A DNA stretch of 64,000 nucleotides from Echiichthys vipera (Eukaryota; Chordata; Actinopteri; Perciformes; Trachinidae): positions 26,799,653-26,863,652 of the forward strand of contig OY829653.1 of NCBI GenBank assembly GCA_963691815.1, written 5' to 3'. A program made the translations under genes and the position numbers. Below are positions 1-10,992 of the stretch, piece by piece (the first letter of the stretch is position 1; each line of letters opens with the position of its first letter). Below the pieces are notes generated by a model. The model searched no databases. It was given only the letters and a program-made list of their open reading frames with translations, and was not told the origin of the DNA.

Positions 1-1104
1 GCGATGGGAGTTTTCACCATCAGATAGCGTTTAAGCATGTAAAGTAGCCTAATAGGTGCTTCCAGGTAATAGTCTTTAAATAGTCTATCATTCATTGAGA
101 ATAGCTGTTTGGTTAACTTAACATTTTAAAGTCCTTTGAGAAGAGCAGAGAAAGTTTCTGTGACGCTTTCATCGAGCCTGATATTTGTAGTGAAAAGTGA
201 TTAAATGAACTAACTTTTCACCTTTGCAGCTGTAACAAGTTCTCCTACTGAATAATGAGACCAGGGCTGAACATGCAAAAGTCAGAGAAGTCCTTCAATA
301 TGAGACACAAAGCAGGTTAGTTTGTTTGCAACTTTCAGGCCTGCAATGATGCACAGTTAGGGACGTCGATAGAAAACACCCACAAAGATCTAAATCAATG
401 AAATGTTTGGAATGAGATAAAAAGTATGCGTGGTCAGTCAACATTTTGATAAAGTAAATCAAAATGATGAGACAGCCAGCGACAATGATGTCGCCTAAAA
501 ACAACAATAATTCAACATTATGAGATACAGGAAGAAAAGTGTGACTTTCTAAATAAAATAATATGATACTACGTCAAAATGATGAGAAGAAAAGTCAAAA
601 TCAAAATGTTATGTCAATATGATGAGATTAAGCTGAAGTATCTCATAATTGGGATTAAGGGAAGATTTAGGCTGAAAAAGTCAAAATTTTGACTTGTAAT
701 TATTGTCAGAATTTTGACTTAATAAGTCAAAATATTGATGTCATAATTCTGAATTAGAATCCTAAAATGTTGATAAGTATTTATATTTTCCTTATTCTCA
801 TGTGTTCATTTGTTTGTTTTTATCTAGGCTACAGATAAATGGTTGCGGTACATGTAGAAGGAAGTTCCCGTTGGATTTGTCTTTAGCATAAATAGAAAAG
901 CAATGTTAGCCAGTCGGATAGGAAATCAGTCATCCACAGAAAATTACATATTGCTATGGTGTTTTTATTTGTGGTCAACAGGCATTTCCTCCTTTCAGAG
1001 ATAAACCTCCCAGTGTTTGATTTGTTTGCTGTCCCCAAAGTTCCCAATATATATAGATATCCTGTTTGTCACAAAGCCCTTTCTTAGACTATATTACACT
1101 TTTC

Positions 1105-1109
<5 letters not shown>

Positions 1110-1151
<42 letters not shown>
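1110..1151. repeat. (CT)n dinucleotide array
   Basis: Twenty-one uninterrupted CT units follow a pyrimidine-rich lead and are followed by ATTCAG. On the plus strand this imitates a splice acceptor, but the sequence after it does not encode a recognisable protein. A short open frame follows on the plus strand to about 1312 and I do not recognise it. Confidence 0.9.
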
Positions 1152-1154
<3 letters not shown>

Positions 1155-2195
1155 CAGATGAAAAAGTGGGAAGAGCAGAGGATTCTGAACGGCAGAAAGA
1201 TTATACAAATGAGTCCGATCTTTATGGATTGCTTAGAAAGATAATCCATATTGTGAGAAGCTTTTTACTCCTCCTCATGAAGCGAAGGCTGGGGACTGAG
1301 CTTTTGTTCTGAGCTATTCTTAGAGCCATTACAGATGAAATGTATTATCTGCCATGAAAGAGAAAAACACAAAAGGCATTACAGCACAATCTGAAAATGA
1401 AAGCAAAAAATGAATAGAAACAAAGCGTGGCCCTTTAATTAAAAGCTAATATGGTTTTTATGCTCACTTTCATTTGAAGCCTGTTTATGTGCAGAAACAG
1501 ATTAGACACATCCACATCAGAAAGATTTGAAACAAGCGTCCCAGGTTCATCAACTCCAGAGATGTTCACTCTTTTTAGTGACGATAATTTAGCCTCTACA
1601 AATGAATACGCAGCCCTGGGGAAATATGGATGTGTCTCCTGCTTCAGTTATTGCTAAACTAATCTAAGGTACAGTGAGAGAGGCTGGATCATTAAAGCCT
1701 GAGAGGGAAAAACACTGGCAGTGCATGGAAGCTGACGCTGCTTTTCATGGCATACTGTGTGAAAACAAACCAGCCAATAAGAAGAGGAAGAAATTGCAAA
1801 ATCCAAAAGTTGTCAAAATGACAGTCAGAAGTAGTTATTGGATGTGAAAAGTTGAGTGAATGCTGCATAAGAAAAACACTTTCTGTGTGGGAGCTTGAAA
1901 ACCTCAGTTTGCTGACTCGTACCAGGAGAGGTTTCACATTTCATGTCATTCATTTGTGTCCAAACACTCAACAATTCAAAGGTCACTGTCTGCTATACAC
2001 AAGTACATTTTTAAGTGGGAACCCATTATTTCATCACCAACACGCCTGACTGACTTTCTATTTACACTTCATAGAAGTTAACCCTTACACACTTTCGGCG
2101 ACAGATGTTTAGGGAGCGTATCTATGTTCCACGGGTCCTATGTTCCGCGCTTTGTATGGAAAAGGAACCTATGTTCCCCGTTTGTCACAGAAAGC

Positions 2196-2406
2196 GTCCT
2201 ATGTTCCCTGGTCTGTTATTTTTTTCCACAATCAGTGCACAATTCCCCGGAAAATGGGCCTATGTAGACCCTAACACTACCCCCTAACGCTGACCCTCAC
2301 CCTGACCCTATCCATAACCTCTAACCCTAACAAAATGTTAAATTAAATCAGCAGAGGCAGTGGCTTATGCGACCGGGGAACATGGGACCCTTTTGGGGAA
2401 AAAGGG
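2196..2406 (+). repeat. Interspersed repeat with telomere-like core, copy 1
   Basis: The segment runs from GTCCTATGTTCCC to ACCCTTTTGGGGAAAAAGGG and contains a block of CCCTAA/CCCTGA variants around 2270-2330. A clearly homologous copy in the opposite orientation lies at 21321-21510, alignable end to end with scattered substitutions and small gaps. Just before it, 2101-2195 carries extra short repeats of CTATGTTCC. No coding capacity is visible. The family is not identified; it behaves as a dispersed non-autonomous element. Confidence 0.75.
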
Positions 2407-2740
2407 TTCCCCGCTCGGGAAACATCGGACCTGGGGAACAAAGGGATGACCCTGATGTTTACATGTAGCTAACACCAGGTTTCCCCAGACCTACACTTGA
2501 GGAGTCAGTAACACTTTTGACTAAAACATTTATAATCAGTCTGTAAACATTTGGTGGTAGCGGTGAAATTCAGGCAGAAGATATAGGTGACTAAAAAAAT
2601 CCACTCTGCATCCCCTCAAAACTGTAGAATGCCGTAATCGACCAATCAGAATCAACAAAGTTGTGTAATAACAGACAGGTAGAAAGATTTGCTTGACGCC
2701 TTGTCTCTGGACACTTGGTGACAGTCCAGTTTAGCTGCTA

Positions 2741-3370
2741 ACGCTTCTCTACCTTTTGATGGGCAGGTATTGAGTGTCTTTATCTGAGCTTTTATTTGAA
2801 GAAAACTACTGCCCATTGATTATGGTGCAATCCAATTTTGCTCTAATTTTAGATTTTGTATAATTGTGTTTCATTTCTGGCAAGGTTTGCATGCAAGCAT
2901 TTTCTGTGAATGATGCATGGGGTTTTTATAACAAAGCTGCAGAACCGCTTTATAAGCAAAAGGAAAAGTTTCCTGCTTGCATCTTTTGTTGAGAAGATGA
3001 AAGCGATGGGGACTTTCTATGAACAGTTGACTTTCTGAGTGTCACCTTTGCCCGTATCATCTGGTGCGTGCATATCACAGTGTTGTGACCATGTGCACAC
3101 ACTCTAAAACATGCTCATAAGCTCTTGCAGCGTTTTCTGCTGTGTCCTAATGACATTCAGTAATGCTGATTTATTCACTTCTTCATGCCAGATGCTATGA
3201 ACCAAAGTTTTGGAAACATTTCCCTGCTGCTTGACTCTTGGTCTACCTTTTGATGGGCGGGTACTGAGTGTCTTTACCTGAGCTTTTATTTGCAGAAAAC
3301 CACTGCCTACCACTGCTCCAAAAAATGATGCTGTGGCGCGAGACTGAAAGATGCTAAAACACTGCATAGC
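2741..3370. repeat. Local duplicated repeat block A
   Basis: Segments here are duplicated nearby in a shuffled order. About 2741-2815 (TACCTTTTGATGGGCAGG onward) recurs directly at about 3240-3310. About 2815-2990 recurs at about 4442-4615. About 3139-3240 recurs at about 4612-4713. Copies differ by scattered substitutions. One minus-strand frame (3104-3367) stays open through this block, but the matching part at 4612-4713 carries stops in the same frame, so I do not call a gene. The arrangement suggests a complex tandem duplication or two copies of a larger unclassified repeat. Confidence 0.6.
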
Positions 3371-4054
3371 GCAGAGGGGACGTGTAGAGTTGGGTGATGT
3401 TTCTCTGCTATAATCAAATTATTAATTATAGCAGCTTTAAATATCAAATATAAGGGGTTATTCATAAATCAATAACACCGTATAAACATTTAAAAATCGG
3501 CTTACAAATGATCTGTAATTACATGTTTACAGTGACTTAGTAAATGCTTTATTACACACATGCAACCTAAGTACCTTTAATTTAGATATCAATAATACAT
3601 ATTATACATGGCTGTTGATTAATAGCTTTTCAAGTACTCTACACTGTGTGCCTAATGATCTGTTTTATATTCTGCCAACAGTTGTTCACAGTGAGTCCTC
3701 CAAAGCACCTGAAGGAGTCCGTCGTGCTTGGCAAGTGAAGTGAATGATGATATTGCATAATAATGTATTATTATACATTGTGCATTACCGCCCGCTCCCT
3801 GTAAAGCAGTTACAGTATGTTAGCCATGGCCCCGCTGAACCCTTATCAGAACTGAGTATAGCATCTTCAGGCTGATAGCGAGGGCATAAAGCATAAAGCA
3901 TGATGATCAATCTCTTATTATTCTGCTGCAGCCGCCGTAGTAATGAGATTAGGATGTCTTCTGAGCGTATCAATTTTGAGCAAATGCAGAGTGAGTTAAA
4001 CTCAAGTATCCCTCCACCACAAATCAGTTACTCACTCTGCTGCTGTTATCATCA

Positions 4055-4056
4055 CT
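4055..4056 (-). other. Strong splice acceptor, candidate start of MBP terminal exon
   Basis: Reading the minus strand there is a branch-like CTAATCAC about 40 nt upstream, a run of ten T, then CTGCCTCAG at 4055-4056. It lies 131 nt past MBP exon 5. If used, the following exon starts TGATGATAAC. With the phase-0 junction from exon 5 the stop codon TGA comes immediately, ending the protein at IFKM. Using a later AG a few bases on would add only two or three residues, such as S-E, before TAA. Mammalian MBP carries a further GGRDSRSGSP-type tail, so this is either a shortened fish C-terminus or a decoy site. Confidence 0.4.
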
Positions 4057-4186
4057 GAGGCAGAAAAAAAAAACAGGAGCAAGAGAGTGATTAGGGAAAT
4101 ATTCCTTTTTCTGTGCCATTTTACTTTTTCTAAGTAGTGCAGAGAAGCCACTGGAAAGTGTTTGGCGAGCAGTTTTTTTTTTTTAC

Positions 4187-4264
4187 CATTTTGAAGATCC
4201 TAGTCAGGGAGCCTTTGCCGTCCCCTGCCTTCTTGGCTTTAGCAGACTGTGACTTCTGGTCACC
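4187..4264 (-). CDS. mbp: Myelin basic protein exon 5 (C-terminal segment)
   Basis: The exon is 78 nt and phase 0 to phase 0. It is bounded by CTCTTGCAG before it and a GTAAAA donor after it, which is weaker than the other MBP donors. It encodes 26 residues beginning GDQKSQSAKAKKAGDGKG and ending SLTRIFKM. The end corresponds to the conserved mammalian MBP block ending GTLSKIFKL, a membrane-binding amphipathic helix. The Lys-rich first half fits the highly basic, disordered character of MBP, which neutralises acidic lipids on the cytoplasmic face of myelin. It follows exon 4 (5977-6006) in frame after a 1.7-kb intron. The family assignment is secure from the exon series; what follows this exon is uncertain. 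Confidence 0.9.
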
Positions 4265-4441
4265 CTGCAAGAGAAGGAGAAGGAGTCAGTGAGTTAAGGA
4301 AGCCGTGGAGATGACTGACAACTTTCTACAGAATGCCCCAGAGAGTAAAGGGGGGAGAGAAAAGAATCATAAGAGATCTAACATAAGAGAGTGATGGATC
4401 TGTGAGCTCCACAAAAAAAAACTAATATCAGAGGAAACTAG

Positions 4442-4713
4442 GTATTGATTATGATGCAATCCAATTGTGCTCTACTTTTATATTTTGTATAATTGTGTTT
4501 CATGTCTGGCAAGGTTCACATCTAAGCATTTTGTGTGAATTATGCATGAGGTTTTTATAACAAAGCTACAGAACTGCAAAGTTTTATTTGCAAAAGGAAA
4601 GGTTTCCTGCTTGCTGTGTCCTAATGTTCAGTAATGCTGATGTATTCACTTCTTCACCCCAGATGCAATGAACCAAATCTTGTCTTGGAAACATTTCACT
4701 GCTGCTTGACTCT
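4442..4713. repeat. Local duplicated repeat block B
   Basis: This block joins in one continuous stretch the sequences found separately at about 2815-2990 and 3139-3240. It runs from TATTGATTATGATGCAATCC to GCTGCTTGACTC. It lies in the intron between MBP exons 5 and 4. The continuous arrangement here suggests it is closer to the original unit, with block A having gained an insertion or rearrangement. No recognised mobile-element protein is encoded. Confidence 0.6.
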
Positions 4714-4921
4714 CACCTTGTATGGTTATAAAGCTGCTTCCTTTCAAGTGTAGAGATGTGAATGTCTGATCAATTATTCATGAAACATTTACCATATGAA
4801 CTGGTTTTAAGGTTTATTACCTAAAAAAAACACTTACCGACTGAAAATTATGGAAAAATATTGTAAAATATTAACTTCCCCAGGTTCATTAATGGCATTC
4901 TCTGTTCGTAAATATGACTAC

Positions 4922-5135
4922 GAAAGGTAATGCACTGTAATTTATGTGTAATTCATGTATTTATTACTGTAGAAATGATGACCGCTAAACTTAGTGAAAG
5001 GAGGATGGGGTGGTGGATGGATCCCAAAACACAGGACTTACACCCCTGTCCTGTATGTAACCAGGTAACCACTCCTGGTCACTGTATTACAGCCATTTAC
5101 AGCCATTTTAAATATTTTGTAAGATATCATACGTA
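4922..5135. repeat. Unclassified dispersed repeat, copy 1
   Basis: Shared with 58110-58400: ATGTATTTATTACTGT, a GGGGTGGTGGATGG block followed by TCCCAAAA, and the end TAAGATATCATNC. The two copies are in the same orientation and separated by diverged sequence. No coding content is seen. It lies inside the MBP exon 5-exon 4 intron. Between here and exon 4 I see only a CACATG-rich stretch near 5521-5560 and AT-rich intron. Confidence 0.4.
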
Positions 5136-5976
5136 TACACTGTATATTTCTTTCCATTAAATATCATACCAACCTGTTGATATGATTATGTCAAAATAAG
5201 ATACATTGGTGTGAAATTAGTAGGCCCACATGTTTAATTGTGTACTATAGACTATAATGTCTTCATGAAACTTAATGTGTGCCAGTGCTGGCATTAATAA
5301 ACCCAGATCCAAAGACAGAGCTGTTGTCCTCCTCCTAAGTATGACCCATGGATCAAGTTATCATTTTGTTTTAACCTTTTTTATGTCACTGTTAACTATT
5401 AAAGTTAAAGTAAGGCTGAAATAAAATATAAGAAAGAAATTAGAGCCTCCTCTGCTCTCCTTTTTGATGCCCTGTCCCACCCAAATAATTTTCATAAAGT
5501 CCCTTATTCTCTCGCACAGACATGCACACACATGCACACACATGCACACACATGGGCACACATGCATGAGAGCCCTAAATGAAGTGCTGATACGATGACC
5601 AAATGAAGCAGAAAACAGCCCCACTGCAGTCAGCCATGGAGGAATTTAAATGAAACCAGGCTAATGACGAGCAGAATAATACCTTGTGTTATCATGAATA
5701 TACAATATACACACGCATGATATGGATAAGTCAGGCTGCGAAGCTACACAATGGGTATGATGCATTTGGAAATGGACATCAGTGGGAAGGAAATGAGGGC
5801 GTTATCGCTGATGTGTGGACAGATTACAACAGCTAAAGTGGTTGATGGAGACTAAATGGAAATACAGCCACACACGCCACACTTAAAGGCTGTTTGAGGG
5901 GATAACCTCACTTGCTCCTTCGGTTTAATTAGGCATGGTACCCCTGTGTTTTTGCAGTTTTTAACAAACCACCTAC

Positions 5977-6006
5977 CAGGCCTATCTTGGCTGCTAGTCC
6001 TCTCCA
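5977..6006 (-). CDS. mbp: Myelin basic protein micro-exon 4
   Basis: This is a 30-nt exon, phase 0 on both sides, preceded on the minus strand by TTTTTCTACACATCCAG and followed by the donor GTAGGTGG. It encodes WRGLAAKIGL. The tryptophan corresponds to the single conserved Trp region of MBP (mammalian GLSLSRFSWG context). It fits in frame between exon 3 (ending PPKSR) and exon 5 (starting GDQKSQ). Because its length is a multiple of three, it could be skipped or included without changing frame, as several mammalian MBP exons are. It is too short for ordinary gene finders and was recognised from splice sites and position. Confidence 0.85.
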
Positions 6007-6130
6007 CTGGATGTGTAGAAAAACAAGACACAAGGACAGGTAAAATGGAGAGGAGACGAATAGAAATGTGTGTCTTACTCAGCGCAAAGGCAGGATGGGA
6101 AGGAGAGGAGGCAGATAGGAGGAGGGTCCG

Positions 6131-6178
6131 TCACAGGGTCACAGGGTCACAGGGTCACAGGGTCACAGGGTCACAGGG
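6131..6178. repeat. Six-copy 8-bp minisatellite TCACAGGG
   Basis: Six perfect head-to-tail copies of TCACAGGG lie in the 679-nt intron between MBP micro-exons 4 and 3. It is G-rich and purine-biased on the plus strand and is followed by more G-rich sequence. Such arrays often vary in copy number between individuals. No spacers are present, so it is not a CRISPR-like structure. Confidence 0.9.
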
Positions 6179-6685
6179 GGGCAGGAGCAGATGAGGAACA
6201 GAGGGCAAGGGAGCACATATGTGGGGGGAAGGGGAGAGGAGCAAGGCAGATGCTCACATTGGAAAGAGCACAAATTTAGTGACATTCAGCAGCAACAAAG
6301 CCAAAGACATACAAGAATGTTCAAGAATTCTAGCTTCAAATGAAATGGCCCCCTATTTAATATTTACTAAAATCTTACTGTCATCCACTTCTAATATGAT
6401 AATAATCAGTCCCAGGGAAGTGCTTTTTCTAAACAGATTCAAATGCAACACTGTGATCAAATTTAGTGTGCAGTTGGGTGTGTTAGTGCCCCCCTTAATA
6501 TTATATAATGTTTTGTTTTGTTGTTTCTGGGGTTCGATTATTATAGTGCCTGACTGTATCTCCTGCATTTTTCAGTATATATTGTATTTATCCTCACTAA
6601 AACTATTGCTCTACTATTTCTTAATTCTATTTCATGTGTGAGTGTCAATGTCCACTTCAATAGTAGCAACGTAAAGCAGACTCAC

Positions 6686-6712
6686 CCTAGACTTGGGAGG
6701 GGCAGGGGACAC
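6686..6712 (-). CDS. mbp: Myelin basic protein micro-exon 3 (proline-rich SH3-ligand segment)
   Basis: This is a 27-nt phase-0 exon, bounded by TTCTTCAG and GTGAGTC. It encodes VSPAPPKSR. Joined to exon 2 it gives NAVVHFFRTI-VSPAPPKSR, the fish counterpart of the mammalian ENPVVHFFKNIVTPRTPPPSQGKGR region. A PxxP (PAPP) core is retained, as in the SH3-binding site described for mammalian MBP. A single Ser-Pro stands where mammals have two Thr-Pro MAP-kinase sites. The intron separating it from exon 2 is only 176 nt. Confidence 0.88.
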
Positions 6713-6888
6713 CTGAAGAACAGTTAATCACAGAGAGTAAAGAGATTGAACAGTTTGTGAGGGATCAGAGAAAGTAACAAAGGAGCAAAGAGACAAACAT
6801 GGAGGGAGGAGAGCTGGAAGAAACCTGGATGGTGGCAGACAGACTCCTAATCCTAGATACTGAGGTACAGTATATTTATATTACTCAC

Positions 6889-6993
6889 GATCGTGCGGAA
6901 GAAGTGGACCACAGCGTTCTCCGCTCCACGTTTACGCGGGGAAGTGGCAGAGGCTTTCTGAGGGCCTGGAGAGAGAGCTCCTCGGAAAGATCC
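6889..6993 (-). CDS. mbp: Myelin basic protein exon 2 (conserved central helix)
   Basis: The exon is 105 nt and phase 0, with acceptor CCTTCCCAG and donor GTGAGTAAT. It encodes 35 residues: GSFRGALSPGPQKASATSPR, then KRGAENAVVHFFRTI. The end is the MBP signature (mammalian NPVVHFFKNIV), an amphipathic membrane-binding helix that is also the best-known autoimmune epitope of the mammalian protein. Three basic clusters and two Ser-Pro sites are visible. It is preceded by the 8.3-kb intron 1. The match is strong enough to identify the family on its own. Confidence 0.95.
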
Positions 6994-7615
6994 CTGGGAA
7001 GGAAGAGAGAAAATGAAAGGAACAATTGACCCCCATGTTAAATAAAAGTATGCTTATGTAGAAAATGACCCTTAGGTCTTAGGCGTTGATGCTCAAATAC
7101 AGTATCCCTAGGGTGATACACAATACCCTTGGGACTGCATGAATGAGTGCTTCAAATAGTCATACAGGCACGCTGTCCTGTTCCTTCTCTTACTTACCTG
7201 ATGAACGACGGTAGCAAAATTATTCACGTTTGAAACACTGCAAATTGGTGATGTAATATCTTAATCGCATAATGCTGCAATTTGCAACTTTTCCCTTTAA
7301 TTAATATACAAATACGATATATTTCCAGCTTTTTGAAGATGTAAGGGTGTTTTGGTGTGGATAACAGTGAATTAAAGCAATATGAATCTACAGAAAAGTC
7401 ATATTCAGCAAGGGCTCATCTGACTGGCACTTTCCCCATCTGTTTCAACACCTGGTATGGTCTTTACAGAGGAACTGTATGCAGGTGGGAACGTCTTTAC
7501 CCGGAAAACCTGTCTGCTGAGATGCAGAAACCCTCAATATGAATATAGTTTCTAATCATCAGTGCTGCTTACTCTTTTTAGTGGGAAATCTTCAGAGACT
7601 GTAACACAATGTTTG

Positions 7616-8139
7616 ATCTTAAAACTCGGAGGACTAAAAACTAGTGTTCTCTTGAAACCTGCCCACAAAGCTGCTGAGACCAACTTTTACTTAGGAATTG
7701 TGTTTAGCTAAGACAAGGGACCCTGTTGCTATGATAATGATGATGTCATGCTTCATTAAACTGTGATTGGCTGTTTTGGGTCCCTGTCAGTGTATTCTTA
7801 ATAGAAATCCTGTAGGAGGTATGTATGTTGCTGCATCCATATAAAGATGTTAAAATCAACTGTAGGCTGTCACTGATTGAACATGCAACAAGGGGTAATA
7901 TAGGCTACTGACTAGTCATGTATGTGCAGCTAAATGTCAGCCTCATACATGTCAGGCAGCTTTTTAACAGTTAGCAGGTATCCATGGAAGAAGCCTTGTA
8001 ATTATCAGACTCCAGGAACCGTGGCTGATAGTGAGAGGGCCCAACTTGTGGATGAAAGGAAGAACTTTATTAAAGGAAAATTTAAAACTCCTAAATCAAC
8101 AAGTTAGGAGCTACTTGAAGTTTTGAAAATACAGGTCCT
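7616..8139. mobile_element. Non-autonomous DNA transposon, copy 1 (Harbinger-like?)
   Basis: Homologous in the same orientation to 51374-52115. Both share GTGTTCTCTT, GATGTCATGCTTCATTAAAC, TTGGCTGTTTTGGGTCCC, CATATAAAGATGTTAAAATC and the end AAGTTRGGAGCTACTT. Both also keep an open stretch reading YPWKKP-NYQTP followed by ADSERAQLVDERKNFIKGKF, which looks like a remnant of a transposon-encoded protein. This copy has a worn right end (ACAGGTCCT) and no clear left terminal repeat. The superfamily assignment is tentative. Confidence 0.65.
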
Positions 8140-9660
8140 AATAACTTACCCAGCCACAGATATTCATTCAATCAGCAGCATCAGCAGCAGCCTCAGGTCG
8201 CAGACGACTCCCACCTGATTAACCCCTTATCCCAACCTCGCAAAAACCTTTGGCCATGAGTCATTAAACACAAATTAAAATGGAACAAAGGAGCATTTTT
8301 TTTGTGTGTTTTCTTTCCAACGCCCGGATCTCAACAAAGGAGAGTAATTATCATCCCAAAGAACAAATCAATGCAGCCGAGTTCTTCAAAGTCGAACTTT
8401 ATAATGACATTGTCTAAAAGAGTGTTTAATAAGGTCAGTTTCCTCTGACTTGAATGAACTACAGCATCAAAAGCACACACACATACAAGGTAAAAAGTCT
8501 AATTGCCCTAATACCAAATGCCATCAACAACCTGCAGCCCACTGGAGAAAAAAATATCTAATTTCCACCCACTCAGTGTTCAGTCTTTTCAGTAAATGTT
8601 ACATCATTCATCCCTTTCTCTGACACCATTAATGCAACAGGGAAATGTGTGTGTCCCTGTGCGTTTGAGGGAGCTGTTGATGATTCACATCCATTATCTC
8701 ACATCAAAGAACCTTAAGGAAACCAAAGGGGGGGGCTTTCACCATCACCACCATTGACACAATATGGTAGATGCAGTGTTAGATAAGGCCATCTTTACTG
8801 TCTTATATGTTTTTTTTTTTTTTTTTAAATGGACCAACCAACAATTAGATCAATGGGGCACAATCCGCCTAAATGGATCTAGATGGACAATGGCGTATAT
8901 AAAGAAAAATGTTTTGTTCCACTGGGGGAAAAAAACGTAACATTCATCAAATGTAGAGTTTGTATAAAAATTTGATAATTCCAACTATGCGAAGTGAATC
9001 TACCCTTTCCGTTGTTGATGTCAGCATGTGTGTTCCAGCTCTGTAGCTTCCCTCGTGCTGCAGTAGTGTCCCCTTAATGATGCTCTCTTCAATAAGTGTG
9101 TGTCTCTGTGTGTGTTCTTGCATGCCTGGTTCTGTCATGATGTAAATGATGGAAGATGGAGGCAGAAATGAAAGGGAGGGGAAATAAATAGAGCAGCCTT
9201 TGTGGCCGCAATCATGCCTTTGTTTGGGGAGAGGACATGAGGCGAGGAAGAGATGGCAGAGGAAATAGGAGATCAAATAATGCTGTATGAATTCTGCCGG
9301 TACAGTCTCAAATTCTGCCAGTTGTCCCTTTGATGTGAATGAGCTTCTCCTCTGTATTAGTTCTGTTCTCATCTCTCCCCTTGCTTTAGTACACTTTTCT
9401 GTCTTTATTTTTTTTCCATTTGAGACAGCTAGGAAAAGAAGAAAACCAAATAACTCCAAACACCAAATAACTTCTGTAACTTCTCTCATGAGATGGATGA
9501 TTTCATGCGTCTAAATGCAAATTCTGTTTCCATTAGATCCTGGCATGCTGATGATGGAGACTTTAAAATGTTGAGCAGCATTTAGCTTTTCCAACTTCCT
9601 CTCAAACTTTCATTTTAGGAATCTTTAAAAATAGGGTGTTCACAATCACTGATCCCTGTT

Positions 9661-9712
9661 TGTGAGTGTGTGTGTGTGTGTGTGTCTGTGTATGTGTGTG
9701 TGCGCGCGTGCG
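9661..9712. repeat. (GT)n array with CG-rich end
   Basis: An imperfect GT array of about 50 bp ends in GTGCGCGCGTGCG. Alternating purine-pyrimidine sequence of this kind can adopt Z-DNA. It lies in MBP intron 1 and has no coding content. Confidence 0.85.
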
Positions 9713-10992
9713 TGAGCAAGCGAGAAAGAGAAGATGCAGAGACACAATGAGCTCATCTGCCTGTAAGACACACACACTGAAGGTAACATTTTTTCACGTG
9801 TGATTAATTCACACCAACATTTTTTTTACAACTGAATGCAAATATTATGCAACGATAAAGCGACGTAATTTTGTTAGTCGTTTTTTGCTTTAGATTTCTC
9901 ACCATGAAATATGGGCAGAGGACTGTAGAACAACAAGACTCAAGATGGCAAACTTTACTCCTCACCTTACCAAAGGCAGCACAGAGCCTTCTCCTTCTGT
10001 TCTTACCTTTCACAATAAGTGCTGAGCCCATTTGGCCGTCCGAGCACACCACTACTATGAATATTTATAGGTGAGCATTTTACATTTTCTGATTAGATGA
10101 GCAAAACACAGATATAAACAGATACCTACATATGAATGCAGATTAAATAATAACAAAAAAGCGAATAGCTAAATAGCCGTCGGACAAAGGCCTGTGCGTT
10201 CAGTGATTGCATATTGGCCGATTCATGCTAAGCTAAGATAACCATCTCCTGGCTCCAGCCTCTTCTTGGCAATTAAGGGAAATGGCATTTTCCTGACATG
10301 TTAAACTATTCCTTACATTTTTTTTTTATCTCCGACAGTAGGCTCTCAGATGTTTCTGCTGTCACACATACAGAAATCAGGATTCAGGATACATATTGAG
10401 CTTCAAGGTATTCATATCTTGTATGCTTATAGCTAAGAGCGGGTTAAAGAGCTCAGCAGCCTCCTCTGAGGTTCAAGGTCACAGCATGGCCAGGAATCTG
10501 CATCACTATGGATGATGCTTAATAATTCATCCTGAGCCGAGGGAAAGACCTGGGGATTCTTCATCATTCGTGAGTATCTTCACGGATCCACATCAGGAAA
10601 AATACTACCAACTAGCTTCTTTCACTTCAAACCGAGCATTATCAAACACTTGCATTTATCATTTATCAAAAGTTTTATAGGATGCTCATTCTCAAGAAAG
10701 CCGTTACCTAGGAAGCAGCACTTTTTTTCAGATTCAATGTCACATTGTGTATCCTTGTTTGACCACAAGAAAGGATGAATAATTACATTCAACTGCATTT
10801 TACCAGCCTCGACAACAACGCTGTCTACTGTGTGTGTGTGTGTTTGTGTCATCATTACAACATGTGGTCCTGGAGACACTGTATCGGGAACTACCATGAG
10901 GTTTTGAGTATTTTACCAGCTGATTATGTGTCTGTCTGTGGTCAGATTTTATCACTGTGATAGCATCTGGGCACGAACCTGTCACAAAACTT

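Larger units (their letters stand above)
1..4186. other. Region 3' of MBP exon 5, no proven exon
   Basis: This stretch lies downstream of the last recognised MBP exon in transcript direction. It may be the final intron, the terminal exon with its 3'UTR, or both. I searched the minus strand for a C-terminal exon resembling the mammalian GGRDSRSGSP-type tail and did not find one. A strong acceptor at 4055-4056 could begin the terminal exon (separate entry). Other acceptor-like minus-strand sites near 1697 and 3800 do not open a recognisable MBP tail. Several TTTATT strings on the plus strand (for example near 2791 and 3170) read AATAAA on the minus strand and could serve as polyadenylation signals, but none is decisive. 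The rest is AT-rich and repetitive. Confidence 0.5.

Noticed and set aside
1152..1312. Plus-strand acceptor-like (CT)n-ATTCAG followed by an open frame (NESDLYGLLRK...)
   Set aside because: The pyrimidine tract is a microsatellite and the peptide is not recognised; no matching upstream or downstream exon was found.
2270..2335. Interstitial telomere from a chromosome fusion
   Set aside because: The telomere-like units are degenerate and lie inside a dispersed element that recurs with the same units at 21321-21510.
3690..3800. Minus-strand acceptor near 3800 (CTGCTTTACAG, then GGAGCGGGCGG) as MBP terminal exon
   Set aside because: It starts Gly-Ala-Gly-Gly, superficially like the mammalian tail, but the frame then runs through AT-rich sequence for about 50 codons with no MBP-like residues.
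6131..6178. Short direct repeats as a CRISPR-like array
   Set aside because: Units are contiguous with no spacers and the genome is vertebrate.
8947..9489. 180-residue minus-strand open frame in MBP intron 1
   Set aside because: No domain, low-complexity composition and no supporting splice or promoter context; a frame of this length is expected by chance in 64 kb of AT-rich DNA.
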